Shown here piece by piece: positions 33,917-46,945 of a stretch of 64,000 nucleotides of DNA; positions within the stretch are counted from its first letter, which is position 1, and every line of letters starts with the position of its first letter. The stretch comes from Sorghum bicolor (Eukaryota > Streptophyta > Magnoliopsida > Poales > Poaceae). The stretch is from the NCBI RefSeq assembly GCF_000003195.3, contig NC_012873.2, forward strand, positions 705,894 to 769,893. Direction: 5' to 3'. A program made the position numbers and the translations under genes. The notes under the pieces were generated by a model that worked only from the letters and a program-made list of their open reading frames with translations, did no database searches and had not been told where the DNA came from.

Positions 33917-35281
33917 GTCTGGATGTTGCCATCAAGAACCTCAGAAGCTAGAAGTTGGGACTTTTTGATTGATGAATTGTACTTCTGAACTATGTAGCCG
34001 TAATACTATGAAAATACTGGTTTATCGTGCTTTGAATTAAAGTCAGACACCCAGGTGGTATGATGTATCTTTTTGGTTAGCGTGATTTATTTAGTACCGT
34101 TTGATGCTCATGCAATTGTCATCGCTTGAAAACAGTTGTGCACGTTGTACCGCCGTATTAGCGGTGAAATGAGCTGCAGCATCTTCTGAGTTACCACGCT
34201 AATAACTGGGCTATTGAGTTGATTGGTGGCATCAGTTCACACGTAAATTTGTTATAAAAGCCTTATCCCAATCTTTGGTAAATGATTGTATGTAAAACTT
34301 TTTTCACGATCGCTTCCATGACAAGAATTGGCTTTGTCTCTAGCACTGCCGTGAACATTGGTACATGACAGTAAATGTTTAAAACACATTGACAGTCAAG
34401 AAACAGCAGTACAGGATTACTGTCTAGCTTCTGAAGTTCTTGATGGCAAGCTCAGTCCCAACTTATTGTTTCCAGTTGCACTTACACTGACATCAGGTTG
34501 CTTAACCTCAGTTGCAACTCAAACTGTAAGTGCTACGATCAACTTCAGTTGCAACTCAATGACCTTGAGTTGCATCAGGAAACAATGTCAGTGTAAGTGC
34601 AACTAGAAACATAATGCATTATGTTGATCATTGTAAAAATGGTTCTTTTTTTTTTGTTACAGGCGATCACAATAAGACGAGTGAATACATAATGTTGATC
34701 ATAGTAAAGACGGCCTTTTTATTGTAGGGGATCACAATAAGATGGGTGAATACATAATTTTTATCGTAGTACTGGAAACATAATGTTCTTTGGGCACCTA
34801 TACTATCTTTGGTAATTTGAAAGCACATGTTAATTTGCTAAAAGTGATCTTTTTTGTAAATGATTGCATTCAGACAACGATGAAAGGAAAATGTTTTGCC
34901 ACGACCACTTCCATGATAAACATCGACAGTAAATTTCCTTTAAGAAAACATCGACAGCGAGTTGTAAAATCTTTTGTCAAGAGTCAAGACCAACGCATAG
35001 TATCTGGACGGGATGATAAACATTGACAGTAGGTTGAGAAAACATCGACAGCAATAAGAAACACACAATGCTTAATGTAAGACGGCCTTTTTTTTTTTAT
35101 CGTAGTCGATCACAATCACAATAAGATGGGTGAATGAAACATGTTAAAATAATAATAAGGAAAACATAAGGAAATGGGTAAAATTTAGCCGTCTTTGGCC
35201 TTATATTAATCCTCAGCCCTTGCGATGCAGCATAAGGAAATGTTGGTACGCCACGCCCATGCCGGTTCACGCGTGGGTCGA
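33917..35281. other. RPL37 3' region and gene-free DNA with foldback and short repeats
   Basis: The RPL37 3'UTR (GAATTAAAG near 34036 is a possible polyadenylation signal) is followed by noncoding DNA. It holds an inverted repeat with 26-bp arms (34468-34493 and 34585-34610) and a degenerate roughly 70-bp repeat containing GATCACAATAAGA.G.GTGAATACATAA at about 34.66, 34.73 and 35.11 kb. No gene is seen. Confidence 0.6.
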
Positions 35282-35748
35282 TCAGTGGCCGCCGGACACC
35301 TTGTCCTTGACAGCCGCCGCCGCGCCCTGGACCGTCTGCGCCACCTGCTCGGCAGCCTTGGCACGCCCACGGACGGTGTGTTAGCAAGCACGGTCACCCA
35401 GTTACTCTGCACATGCGGCGAGGAGAGAGATGCCTGCCGTTCGTTACCTGCTGAACGGCGCCGGCGGCGCGGTGCAGCTGCAGCTGCGCGCTGTCGGCCG
35501 GGACTCCGGCGGTGTCGGCCGCGGCTCCGGCGGTGTCGCCCACGGCGCAGGCGGCAGCGCCAGCCGCGCATGCGGTGGCGCCGGCGGCGTCCTTGCCGCA
35601 CTGAGCCGCTTGCCGCGCCTGGCACATCACAGTACACCGGGGTGAAGTGAATTTTATGCCATATCATATAAATGCGATGTGTAAATCTGCTTGAATTGGA
35701 AGGAGGACGCCGGCCGGAGCTGCTCACCTCTACCTCAACGTTCGACAT
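35282..35748 (-). CDS. Small alanine-rich LEA-like protein
   Basis: Three short exons (35728-35748, 35448-35618, 35282-35356) join in phase to 88 residues. It starts MSNVEVE, runs through QAAQCGKDAAGATA and AVGDTAGAAADTAG, and ends VQGAAAAVKDKVSGGH. The Ala/Gly/Asp/Lys repeats resemble short group 3/4 late-embryogenesis-abundant or pollen-coat-like proteins, which are disordered, hydrophilic and protect cells during desiccation. It has no signal peptide and no enzyme motif. The last acceptor (CCAAG/GCT) has a weak pyrimidine tract, so the junction of exons 2 and 3 is less certain. It is separate from its neighbours. Confidence 0.6.
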
Positions 35749-37720
35749 TGCCGATGATCTGCTTGCAACTTCTCACAAATCACTTTAGGAACGAGCGGCG
35801 ATATTGTTTGATAGACAATCAGGCGCTCTGATTGGTTTATATAGACAATCTTGGAGATGCTGCAGCATTGACAAGTGTCGGGCTGATTTTGAGTGGCGGA
35901 TCGAGAGGGAAGCGGTAGGTGTGCTTGCATTGTGAATCCTGACCACAAATGCCCATGGCTAATTACTGCTAGTTGAGTTCAGACCATGTTTAGAGCATCC
36001 ACAAATAGGCAGGCACAGAAAATAGAGAATTTGGAGAGAGTTTCAGATTTTGAGCATCCATTCATCACACAAGTGGGGGGAAAAAAGTAAATCATTTTTT
36101 TCTTTATACTTCCTCCATCCGACCCAGAAGTGAGAAGCTAATGACTCTGCATGCCACGTGGAGAAAAAAACTAACGAAACTTGAGATTTTGATAACATAT
36201 TTCAAGTTTCAGCTTCTGTTTCAGAACAGACGGCAAACCTTTGATCAATTCAATGGCTTGATTTGATTTCTTCAGTCTCTTTGGGGTGCTTGTGTAAGGA
36301 ATTTTGTAAAGCTTATTCAGCTATTCAGCTGCTTACATTAATCTACAGAATCTATATGGTAGGTAATCTTCACAGCAAACATTTGTCTACAGGCTAAAAA
36401 AACCCTGCTTTTCGTTGGAAAATGAATTGAAAGGAACTAGATATAACTAAATTTTAGCTAAAACCCGTTTGGTTCCACCAACTAAAATTTAGTTGGTGGA
36501 ACCAAACAGGGCCTAAATGTCTAGATATAACTGTCTCTGACTGATTGGCATGCATGCAATCCTCAGCCTCCTTCTCGATACAATGCTTATACGGTTATAT
36601 CTAGTTCCTTTCAATTCATTTTCCAACGAAAAATGAGGGTGAGGTGATTGAGCCATTCGTCTCCCTATATGCAGATATGAAGAGATACTAGAAACTACTT
36701 AGGTGACCCTTTTTGGTAGGGCTCGTTCGGCTCTGACTCTGTCTCTACCTCCGTGCTATATTAACCGGAGGAGCTATAAATTGCCCCCCCCCCGTTCATG
36801 TTGTTTTGGAGAAGAGAGATAAAAAAGCTTCTTGATATAGTAGCTGCTACAGTGCACTTGGAGGAGTAGCCGTAGCCCTTGAGAGTCATGCCAACCAGCC
36901 CTTAGGGCGTCCCCAACGGTCTCAGTTAAATCGCCGGCTACTGTGTCGACGAGAATAATAAAATAATGAAACAAGCCAACTTTGAACGCATGTCAGAGAC
37001 TCAAAAATTTTTGAAAGACGTGCGAGCTAGGCGATTTCTTCATCGCTAGCGCTACAAATTTTCTCATTCTCTCTCTTCCTGATTGGACGAGCTAGTCCTC
37101 CTAGCTGTCAGCCATTGTGGACGCCCTTACTGGTCCTGAACAGGAAAACGGAAGCCCCAAACTTAGACCAATGTATGTAATGTTTTAATTGGTTTCCTAC
37201 TAATAATTAGCGAACGAGCAAGGGCCATGGTGGCGCCATTCACGAACAAAATTTTTCTTTGATTTGCTACACGGCTACTGCCTCTGCCCAGCGTTTCGGT
37301 AGCTGTGTAATTACTTGGTAGAGGTTTCGGTAGCCAACTAATTCTTTGGTAGAAGTGTAGATTAACCGATTCAAAAAATAAAAATTTACACCATTATAGG
37401 AACAGAGATAAAATCCTAGGTACAATAAGTGTAGGACGTAGTATTCAGTTTGAGAACAGATGACAACGAGCTTTGATCAATTAAATTGGCTTGATTTGAT
37501 TTCTTCATTCTCTTTGGGGGTGCTTGTATAATTAAGGAAATTTCAAAGCTTATTCAGCTGCTTACATTAATCTACAGAATCTATAAGCTAGTTAATCTTC
37601 ACAGCAAACATTTGGCTACATACAGGCTCAAGATCCTGCAGCAAAGCAAAATCTAGGTACATGAACAAATCATTGACAGGCACTGAACACGAGGCAACTC
37701 AACCTAAGCTATCATGGCGC
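35749..37720. other. Gene-free interval with a foldback MITE and a duplicated 3' flank
   Basis: No gene is seen. Notable items are a foldback of about 230 bp (36408-36635), a C10 run at 36784-36793, and an approximately 180-bp direct duplication (36213-36395 and 37448-37627) of the sequence just downstream of the LRR receptor kinase, containing TTTGATCAATT, GGCTTGATTTGATTTCTTCA and CTGCTTACATTAATCTACAG. Confidence 0.65.
36408..36635. repeat. Foldback element with nested palindrome
   Basis: Outer arms of about 40 bp (TTCGTTGGAAAATGAATTG.. AAAGGAACTAGATATAAC at 36411-36448 and its reverse complement at 36594-36633) enclose a second near-perfect palindrome at 36465-36512 centred on TTTGGTTCCACCAACTAAAA/TTTAGTTGGTGGAACCAAA. 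Nothing coding. It could be a MITE nested in another or a hairpin-forming small-RNA source. Confidence 0.8.
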
Positions 37721-40700
37721 CTAGTCGTAGTCTGAATCCGGCGTGGTGCTGAACACCGGCCTGTCCTTGTCCACCACCACGGCGGGGGCGACGGCGGCAG
37801 GGGCGGCGCTGTCCTTGTCCTTGCCGCTGGTGGTGCCGCTGCTCCCGCTCTTGCGCCGCGGCTTGGCCTCGCCGAGCATGGTGATCACGTCGCGCATGGA
37901 CGGCCGGTCCCGCGGCGCCCTGGCCGTGCAGAGCACGGCGATGCGCAGCACCAGCAGCATCTCCTCCCGGACGTGCGCGCACCGGCCGCCGACGTTCTGG
38001 TCCAGGTGCTCCTCCACCGTGTTGCTCCGGATCTTGTCCCGCACCCACCCCACGATGTCCTGCCCCTCGCCGAACTCCGCCTCCACCGCCCGGCGGCCCG
38101 TGATGAGCTCCATCAGCACCACGCCGTAGCTGTAGATGTCGCTCTTCTGATCCACCTTAAGCGTGTACCCGTACTCTGGAATCGAAGCATGCGTCAGAAC
38201 TCAGAACAATCAATCGCTTCAGATTCATGGATGGATGGATCGGCGATGATACCAACCTGGCGCGATGTAGCCGTAGGAGCCGGCGACGACGGAGACGGAC
38301 TCGTTGGTGCGCGCCAGTGCGCGGGCGAGGCCGAAGTCGGCGATGCGGGCCTCCATGTCGGCGTCGAGGAGGATGTTGTTGGACTTGATGTCGCGGTGGA
38401 TCACCGGCGGGTGGCAGTCGTGGTGGAGGTACGCCAGCCCCTGCGCCACGCCGGCGGCGACGTCGTAGCGGGACACCCAGTCCAGTAGCGCGCGCTTCTC
38501 CGGCGGGCCGTGCAGCGCCTCCCACAGGCTGCCGTTGGGCATGAACTCGTACAGCATCATGGCGTCCGCGTCGTTGTGCACGTACCCGAGCAGCCGCACG
38601 ATGTTCCGGTGCCGGAGCCGCCCCAGGAGCGCCACCTCCTTGAGCACGTCCGCGGTCACCTCGCTCGCCGCCGCGTCGCCGTCCACCGGCGCCGGCCGCC
38701 ACAGCTTCTTCACGGCGATCACGGCGCGCGCGCGCGGGAGCTCCGCCCTGTACACCACCCCGGTCGCGCCCATGCCCACCACGTTCGCCTCCTTCACGCA
38801 CGCCACCACGTCGGCGCTCGTGAACCCGAGCCGCTGGAACGCCGTCAGCCGCCACGGCCACGCGCCCGACTCCGCGCCCAGGCTCTCGTCGTCGTCGCAG
38901 CAACCCCCCGCGTACCACCGCCGGTACGCGTACCGCCCGGCGACGACCGCCGTGAACGCGGCGACGACGGCGAGCATCGCCGCGAGCCAACCCACCGCGA
39001 CGCGCTTCAGGCGCGCGCTGCCGCGGGCAGCGCGCGACGCCACGCCCGTGTCGCGGCTCCCGAAGCACGGCGGGAGCACGCCGCCGCACAGCCCGGCGTT
39101 GCCCGCCAGCTCGTCGGGGTTGATGGAACGCAGGAGACCGTTCCCGGGCACGGGACCCGTGAGGTTGTTGTACGATAGGTTGAGCGTCTCCAGCGCCGGC
39201 GAGCTCCCGAAATTCTCCGGTATGCCGCCGGTCAAGGAGTTGCTCGACAGATCAAGGATGGCCATCGCGGGCATCATGGCGAGTGACTTGGGTATCTCGC
39301 CCGTGAGCCGGTTGTGCCTGAGGTTCAGCTTGACCAGCCTCTGGCATGAGGCGAGGCTGGACGGTATCGCGCCGGCGAGCCGGTTGTTCGACAGGTCCAG
39401 CGCCGCCAGTGCCGGGCAGTCCTGGAACTGGTCGGGGAGCTCGCCGGAGATGATGTTGTTGGACGCCAAGAAGCTCTGCAGCGTCGGGATCGTGAAGAGG
39501 CTCGACGGCAGCGAGTATTGGAGGTGGTTGTGAGATACGTCGATGAACGACAGAGACGTCGATAAAGCGAGGTCGCTGGGGATCTCTCCGGACAGGTCGT
39601 TGCCTGCGAGCTCGAGCCGCTGCAGCGACGGCAGCTTGCCGAACCCGATGGGGATCGTGCCGGTGAGCCGGTTGCTCTGCATGCGCACGCGCACCAGCGA
39701 CGCGCACGACGCGAGCCCGGCCGGGATCCCGCCGGTGAAGCCGTTGTTGAACATGATCAGCTTGGCGAGCGCCTTGCCGTCGCAGATCCCAACCGGGACG
39801 GGGCCAGTGAAGGAGTTCGACGACACGTCCACCCACTGCAGCGGCGAGCTCTTGCCGAGCGACGCGGGAAGCTGCCCGGTCAAGGAGTTGTTCCACAGCT
39901 CGAGCACCTCCAGGCTCGGCAAGTCCCCGATGGTCGCTGGCACGGTGCCGTCGAGGTGGTTGCACATGAGGTTGAGCAGCCGGAGGTGGCTCAGCTGCGC
40001 GACCTCGTCGGGGATCGGGCCCGTGAGCGAGTTGTCGGACAGGTCGAGGAAGACGAGCGTCGAGATGTTGCCGACCTCCGGCGGTATCTTGCCTTCGAGG
40101 TTGTTCTGGTAAAGGTAAAGCGCGGTGAGCGCCGGAAGCTTGCCGAGCTCCGCTGGGATGGGCCCGTCGAGGTTGCCGACGGCGAGGTCCAGGTACTGGA
40201 GGTTGGCGAGGCTGCCGAGCTCCGGCGGGATGCTTCCCTCCAGCGCATTGTAGCCGATGATGAGGCTCTCGAGCGACTCGAGCTCGCCGAGCTCCGCCGG
40301 GATCTTGCCGGTGATGTTGTTGCCGGAGAGGCCCAGGAACCTGAGCTTAGTGAGGCTCCGGTAAGACGCCGGGATGTCACCGCTGAAGAAGCTGCCCCTC
40401 AGGTCGATGGTCTCGAGGGACGTGGCATTGGCGAGGTCGGCGGGGAGCGCGCCGACGAAGTTGTTGCCGGAGGCGTTGACGGTGGCGAGGTCAGCGCAGG
40501 AGCCCAGGCCGGCCGGGAACGCGCCCTCGAAGGAGTTCTGGCTCACGTCGAACACCTGGAGGTTGGACAGCGGCGCCAGGGACTTGGGCAGCGTGGTGGC
40601 GAACGCGTTGGAGGAGAGGTTGAGGACGGTGAGCGACGGCAGCCGGAGCACGTCTTCCGTGACCTTGCCGCTCAGGTTCTTCCCGGAGAGGTCGAGCGCG

Positions 40701-40930
40701 TCGACGAGGCCGGCGGCGTTGCACCGGACGCCCGTCCATCTACAATGCGGCGAGGCCTTGGCGCCATCCGTCCAGTCGGCGAGCGCACCCAACGAGTCAA
40801 CGAAGCCCGCCTTTAGCGTGAGCATCGCCGCCCGCTCGTCGCCACCGCCGCCGGCGCCGGCGCCAACTCCGGTGTACAAGATGGAAGACACTGTCACTAG
40901 CAGAACCAGTACCGTCACTCTGGCCTCCAT
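37721..40930 (-). CDS. MIK1: LRR receptor-like kinase, subfamily XI, MIK1/PXL1 type
   Basis: Two exons, 38257-40930 and 37721-38175, give 1,042 residues. A signal peptide (about 1-24) precedes a paired-cysteine cap (HCRWTGVRC), about twenty leucine-rich repeats, a [10 protein letters not shown] cap, a transmembrane helix ([16 protein letters not shown]) and a serine/threonine kinase. The kinase has GMGATG (glycine loop), [19 protein letters not shown] (an RD kinase), DFGLA and the intron-split [15 protein letters not shown]. The intron after the first base of the APE-region glutamate codon is conserved in the subfamily. MIK1 and PXL relatives are plasma membrane receptors related to the CLE receptor TDR/PXY; MIK1 acts in pollen-tube attraction in Arabidopsis. 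I assign the group by overall similarity recalled from the family, so MIK1 versus PXL1/2 is not settled. GC is very high in the first exon. No lesion was seen. Confidence 0.9.
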
Positions 40931-43900
40931 TAGAATCCTCTGCCACTTTCCTAGAAAGCACTTTTGGGAGCTGAAATCGATCAGCTTCTAGCTGCAGCAG
41001 GTGCCTCTGCTGCTTCTAGTGCTGCGCCATGTCAGAGGCACTGTCTGGCTTGCCTGCTAGTAGTTTGTTTGCTGACACTACTGCATCTGCAGGAATGGCA
41101 GAGGCTGTAGGTGGAAGAAGAAGAAGATGGCAGAAACAGGCTTTATATCATCACTCTCACTAGTCCCAAGATTGGTTAAAGCGTGTAATAAGATAATGGA
41201 TCTTCTTGGCATTTCTTAACATGCCACCATGCCGTTTGTTTAGTGCCTGGACACCTCACCCTGCTAACGAATGTGAGCTGGGTTTTGGAGAGGGGGCATG
41301 AGAACATGGAACATGGAGGGAATGTGTTTTAAAGCCATGGCTTTTGCAGCCTGCTTTTGGGCAATGTTGGCATTCTTTAATCTTTTACTTTGTGGCAGCC
41401 CCCATCAGATTAGAGTAGATTAATTGCATTTGCATCTTCAGTTTACATTCCCTGTCATTGCAGACAGTAGAAGATTAGCTCTGCTCTAACTTTCTGAACC
41501 TTATTGATTACTGACTAGTAGGAGTACTAATCAGAGACCAACAGACCTGCTGTAAATTACGTGTTCGTACGGCCTGTTCTTTTGGAAGCTTCTGTTATCA
41601 AGTTCTGAAACAGATCTACTCCTGCATTTTGTGTAGATGAAATGAAAGCCTAAGATTTCAACTGATCCTGATCTACATCTACTGGTACCATGCAGAAGCT
41701 AGCTCCTACTCTCTGTGGTACAGATAAGCTATTAGGACAATAAGAGCTACAGTAATTTGACAGTGCTAATTCTATGTCATTATATTTGCCAGTCAGTACA
41801 ACAGGAGGATGCTTCCATTGCAGGCTCTAAAAGAGTAGATTTAACCCAAAGGGAGACAAGAGGGTAGAGGGGTATGTTCTTGGTGTTGTCCTGATGCAAG
41901 CACCCTAACTAGCTAAGAGATCTGGACACATGTTATGCATAAACAACTAAAGAAAGTTTACCCCGCCGACGCATATGTATGTAGTACAGTGGTGCATGTG
42001 TTGAGTCTGCCCAAGTTGACCTTGTTAAAATAAAACCTGCGCTAATCATTCCTGTGACAGTAGGCATGCATGCAGTAGCTGCTATTGCTGCTGTTACTGC
42101 TCTTCTCTGACTAGGGGATCCTTTGAGCATTGCTTGGCACATGTCCCCAGTAGAATGTCACTTGTCCTGCATGCATCAGATGAAAAGGGAACAGAAGTAG
42201 TACTAGCAACGTAATTAAATGGGTTAATTAGCAGTTTGGAAGGCTGTCCTACTGTGAGTTGACACAGTTTGGAAGGCTGCTGAAACACAGTCAGAGAAAG
42301 AATCAGAAGTGATTAGTGAAATTGTTAAATTGGCCTGCAAGGCTGATATATACAATTCTCCCGTATCTGATGATCTGAATGAAGTCAATGAACATCTGAT
42401 CAAGCAATAACAGCAATGGCAAGGGACAGAAATATATACTGCATCTAGAATAACAACTGCCATCAAATTCTTTGTACGAAGAAACCATTCCCGCCTAGAG
42501 GTCTGTTGTTCATGAGAGATCTTGCGGCTGATAAGTGAAATGAACAGTTCATTCGGCCAGTGAACAACAGAAAACCAGAGCTTCTACTGTGTTTACCAGT
42601 TACGCTGTTGGTACTGAAGAAAATATGTGAACCTTAGCTGCGAGCGGCTTTTTCTTGAGGCTATGTATATAGACCCTAGGATGTCAATTCTATAAGCATA
42701 TTTTGAAATCGTTGCAGTGGTATTGGCATTTTTGAAGTTCATAAGAAACTAGGGACAAAGTGCATTAAACATTGAAGAGCTAATAAGTTAAACTGGAAAT
42801 GTTGTCAAGTAAGAGTGAAAAACACTATGCACTTGTTCTTAATTATTTAGCTACACTATATATTAATTCTTGCATAGCTAGGTCCTTATTTAGTTGCCTT
42901 TTTAATTACAAAACTAAACTAAATAAGACAGCTACCTAGGCCTAATAACCTCCTGATTCAGCAATAATTTATACATTCATCCATACCTTTATGTACACCA
43001 ATTTTGAACAGTAACGTGGAAATACTAATCTGAGTTTGCACCACGGAAGAATGCAGAGTTCAATTGCTATGCTCTCCGACCATAAAACAAATGAAAAGAT
43101 ACATAAGGAACAGTATGTGAGGGTGTATGAATGTGTGTGTATCTAGTCCAGTTTGATGTATGTGGCACATATCAGAATGACAATAATCTCCAAAGAATGT
43201 GCCACGACACAGCAAAACGGCTAGAAACACATCTTGATCGATCAAACAAAGTGCAATTGTGGTGGACAATAATACTGATAGAAAAGCCTAACTAGCTAGG
43301 GAACACAAACCAAAGGAGTTCATAACCATAGGTCCTAATGAGGGGCACTAATCTTTCCTCAAAAAAAGGCACTAATCAAGGTGCTAGCTTTTGCACTAGC
43401 TACTAGCAAACTTTGCATGCAGGAGCAGGATATGCAGGTAGAGCTAGATGTGTAGTGCAGGCTAATGTGTACTCAAGATGATGGAAGATCATACATACAA
43501 TGCAATGGCGTGCGGTGCTATTTAAGCAACTGCTTGTTGTAGGCGGCATACCAACCAAACTTAATCATGCAGCCATGAGTTTGGTGTTGGAGGAAAAGTA
43601 GTACTACTTAGTAAGAAAAAGATAAAAAATCAAATCCCCAAAGTTAGCCATGCTAGCCTGTGACATTCTCTCATCATTAGCCTGTAGCTTCTTTGCTTGC
43701 CTGTAACCCATGCATAGCAATAGCAATCCAATCATTTTTGCACCGTCGGCCAGCTGCGCTTCCTCTATGGAATTAATCATTTCAGTTAAGCTTCATGTTT
43801 AGGCTATATGCATTGGTCGATGCAGCAGAAGCCTGATATTAATATATTTCCTTTTCTAAAAAAATGTTTTAGGCTATATATGATCGAGTTGTTAACTTGT

Positions 43901-46734
43901 TAGCCATGTCGTCTTGCGGCAGAAACATAGATAAAGGTGACTAATGTATGTTGTGTGCGACTACGTATACGTGTACGCCTTCTAATAATGCGTATGTTTG
44001 CAGTTTTGCACTGCATCAATAGCACTTTGCTACATATAGATACAGCAAGCTATTACGAATTTAACATAAGAGAGATAAGCTTAAGCCTTAAGGCTAGTAC
44101 TTAGTTCTATGCTGGCGCGTGGCATATAGAACTAGGGTTAGAAACCATGTATAATATATCTTTAGGTCCATTGTCATAGATAATAGATAGAACATATACA
44201 GTAACAAATAACAGCACTGTGATACGATATTATGCATAGAATGAGTTGTATTATACTCTAATTGTCTTGGAAACAGTGGCACGATAAACTGTGTTGGGAT
44301 AATCTAACAACAAGCTCTTGTATCTTGGATAAATATACATGGTTACCCGACAAGACGGCGATAAATTAAACAATGTCAAGGAGATGTCACTCACTGTCTT
44401 TAGCGCTCGCAGCTCGAGAGGAGTTTTCCACACAGCACAAAACTACCACACCATCCATATGACTCCTGTCCTATCACCCTTTGGATATAAAAAGTCAAAA
44501 CCCAAAGAATTCCCTGAACTTCCACTCTCTGGTTTCTACTACTACCTCTAATCTCTCACCAATCATCCGGAATAGTATATCAAAAGAGTGGGTTCGGACC
44601 TAATGTAAAGCAATCGTACGGTAATATATAATTAAAAAGAGATATGATCTTGATTTGATGAATTATTGATCATTAGTTGGGCTGCATATGCATGTTGCCA
44701 ACGGGTGATCACTTTCATTAGTAGCAGTTTGTTTGCCACCCTTGTGCCTTGCCGCGGGAATCTTCTTCTTCCCATGTTATGTTTGTTGCTGGCTCCATCT
44801 CCAATTCTCCTTGCAGCAGGATGCAGCCATGCAAGCATTCACAAGGGTTGCAAAAGACTAGCTAGTTGCATGGAGCATCATATAACATCTCATCTTCGGT
44901 GTCTGTCTGCTTTAGTTGTTAGCTATGTCCGTTCAGGTTCCCTGCATGAAACAGTTGAAATTTGGGAGTAATTGGTGGGTACATGAACATGAATAACAAA
45001 AGTTCCTATACTGTATAGCATCTTTTGACAAAGATGTATTGTATATCATATACTTAAAACATTGCGCTGTATTGTATATTTGTTATCTAGATTTTTATGG
45101 GAGAAACATATGAGCTCACCCATGCATGTAGTGCATTTTCCTTATTTTTTTAAAATTAACAAAATTGTGATGCGTACTACTTACTAGCACCTGTCATATA
45201 TAGAATCAACCGAGTGTATGATTTTTTTCAGATTGCACGCCTAATTTATTTCAAAGAAACATATATCCCCAAATTGTGTGATATATCATAACTGTCTTCC
45301 CCAAACAGAATCTTAATAAAACTTAGCAGAGTTTACTTATTACTATTGGCAATGGAAAGTACAGAATTATTTGAGCACAGAGAACGAATTTACATGTGAA
45401 ATCAATTACCCTTTAGCTATTATTGCAGAATAAAGCTGAAACAAAACCAGAATCAATTAACATGCACAAGTAAGCAATCATGTAGAGAAACATGGAGATT
45501 AATCATGGAGAGATGGGGGAATAATATTCAGTTGGCTGGCTTAACAGCCTCACCGCCACCGTCGCTAGGCTACTGGTAGTTGGTGGCTAGCTAGGTAAGC
45601 CACATGCGCACATGCTACCCAATGCTAAGTACCCATGGATAGACAGCAGCTAGGCACCAACATCAAACGATAAACTGATGCTGGCCATGTGAAACCCTCT
45701 TGCTAAGCACCTTCCAAACTAGCTATCTACTCCTCTTTCTCTCTCTTCTTCACCTTTCTCTAATCATATTCTTTTATTTTATTTACGCAGCAATTGGATT
45801 ATTATATATTTTAATTCCAGTACCTCACAGATTCACAGGTATGGATGGATATATGTCAACCACTTCCATGTGGGCCCAACTTGACCAGGCCCAGCATGTC
45901 AGTGAGTTGGAATATGTATGTCTGTGTATATATCCTAGAATGCAGATGAGCCTCTCACACCATTATCAAGCATGAACGAACTTGCTCTGTGAGTTAACAT
46001 GGCCCGGCTGATGGATCCAGCTCAACAATTAATCATGCAAACGATCCCATATTCCTCACAAATGTATGTATTATATATCTTTTCTTCTTCCTTTACATGC
46101 ACTGGTTAGTTTCCTCTAGCTAGTGAGGCGTTTGGTGAGAGGCATGTGCATGCATGGCTGACATATCGGCATTGTGAGGCAGGCTTCTACATATATACCC
46201 TTCTCGATCGTACATTTTGGGAGTTGGATCGAGTTGGAGCCCAACGAATGAAACAATGAATCAGTCAGTCATCGGCGGCAGGTGGCGGCAACGTAACATG
46301 CTATATATGCATGCAATGCAACAATCTGCAAACACGCAACTGCAACTAAAAACACACGCCATGGCGACGAAGCAAAACATGGAGCATATATATACCTGCC
46401 ATATTCTGTGGACAAGCAAGTGTGCATATATTTGTAACCAAATTATATATATATATATATCATCATCGTCATCCAGGAAACCAGACGTACCGACGGCTGA
46501 AACTCAGGCACAGTTTGATTCGCCACAGGCTAAGCAACATCGTAAAATTTCTGTGGTTACCCTGCAATTCCACCACGGCACCACCTATAAACAATGACCC
46601 CCCCCCCCCCTGTTCCCAATAAAGAAAACCCCCATGAATGCCAGGAAACTGCCGAAATTACTATCCTGAATTCCTGATTTCAAACAAATGTGTGGTAGAC
46701 TGACCCATTCCACTTAAGCAGGATAGTCCAAATA
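40931..46734. other. Long gene-poor interval
   Basis: The 5' leader and promoter of the LRR kinase are followed by AT-rich DNA. I looked for splice-consistent exons, mature miRNA sequences of conserved families and tRNA boxes and saw none. Open frames of 60-100 codons are present on both strands without domain content. A low-complexity TA run lies at about 46446-46460. Confidence 0.5.
41141..41150 (-). promoter_or_regulatory. Candidate TATA box of the LRR receptor kinase
   Basis: TGATATAAAG on the minus strand lies about 215 bases upstream of the start codon, followed by CT-rich leader-like sequence. There is no other evidence. Confidence 0.4.
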
Positions 46735-46945
46735 CTCGCTCCTTTTAAAATAAGTGCACATCTCAAATTCTAAAGAGTCATTAAATTAGATATATATTGT
46801 ATCTCTAAATAAATGTATTATGAAAATAAATTTCTTTACTACACATTAATTATAAATATTACTATCTTTTCTAATATATTTGATCACACTTAAAAAAAGA
46901 GTAATCATAAAAGTAAGATATGTATTTATTTTGAGATGGAGAGAG
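46735..46945. mobile_element. Stowaway-like MITE
   Basis: It starts CTCGCTCCTTTTAAAATAAG and ends with the inverse form TTTATTTTGAGATGGAGAGAG, flanked by TA on each side (46733-46734 and 46946-46947). This is the classic Stowaway (Tc1/mariner) end consensus CTCCCTCCGTTC in slightly diverged form. 211 bp, noncoding. Confidence 0.9.

Noticed and set aside
38157..40816. Long open frames antisense and in shifted frame across the LRR kinase
   Set aside because: They are by-products of the very high GC and codon periodicity of the first exon; none has a domain and all overlap the intact receptor kinase.
41700..46200. Possible conserved miRNA precursor in gene-poor DNA
   Set aside because: I checked by eye for mature sequences of the conserved plant miRNA families and their complements and found none in a hairpin context.
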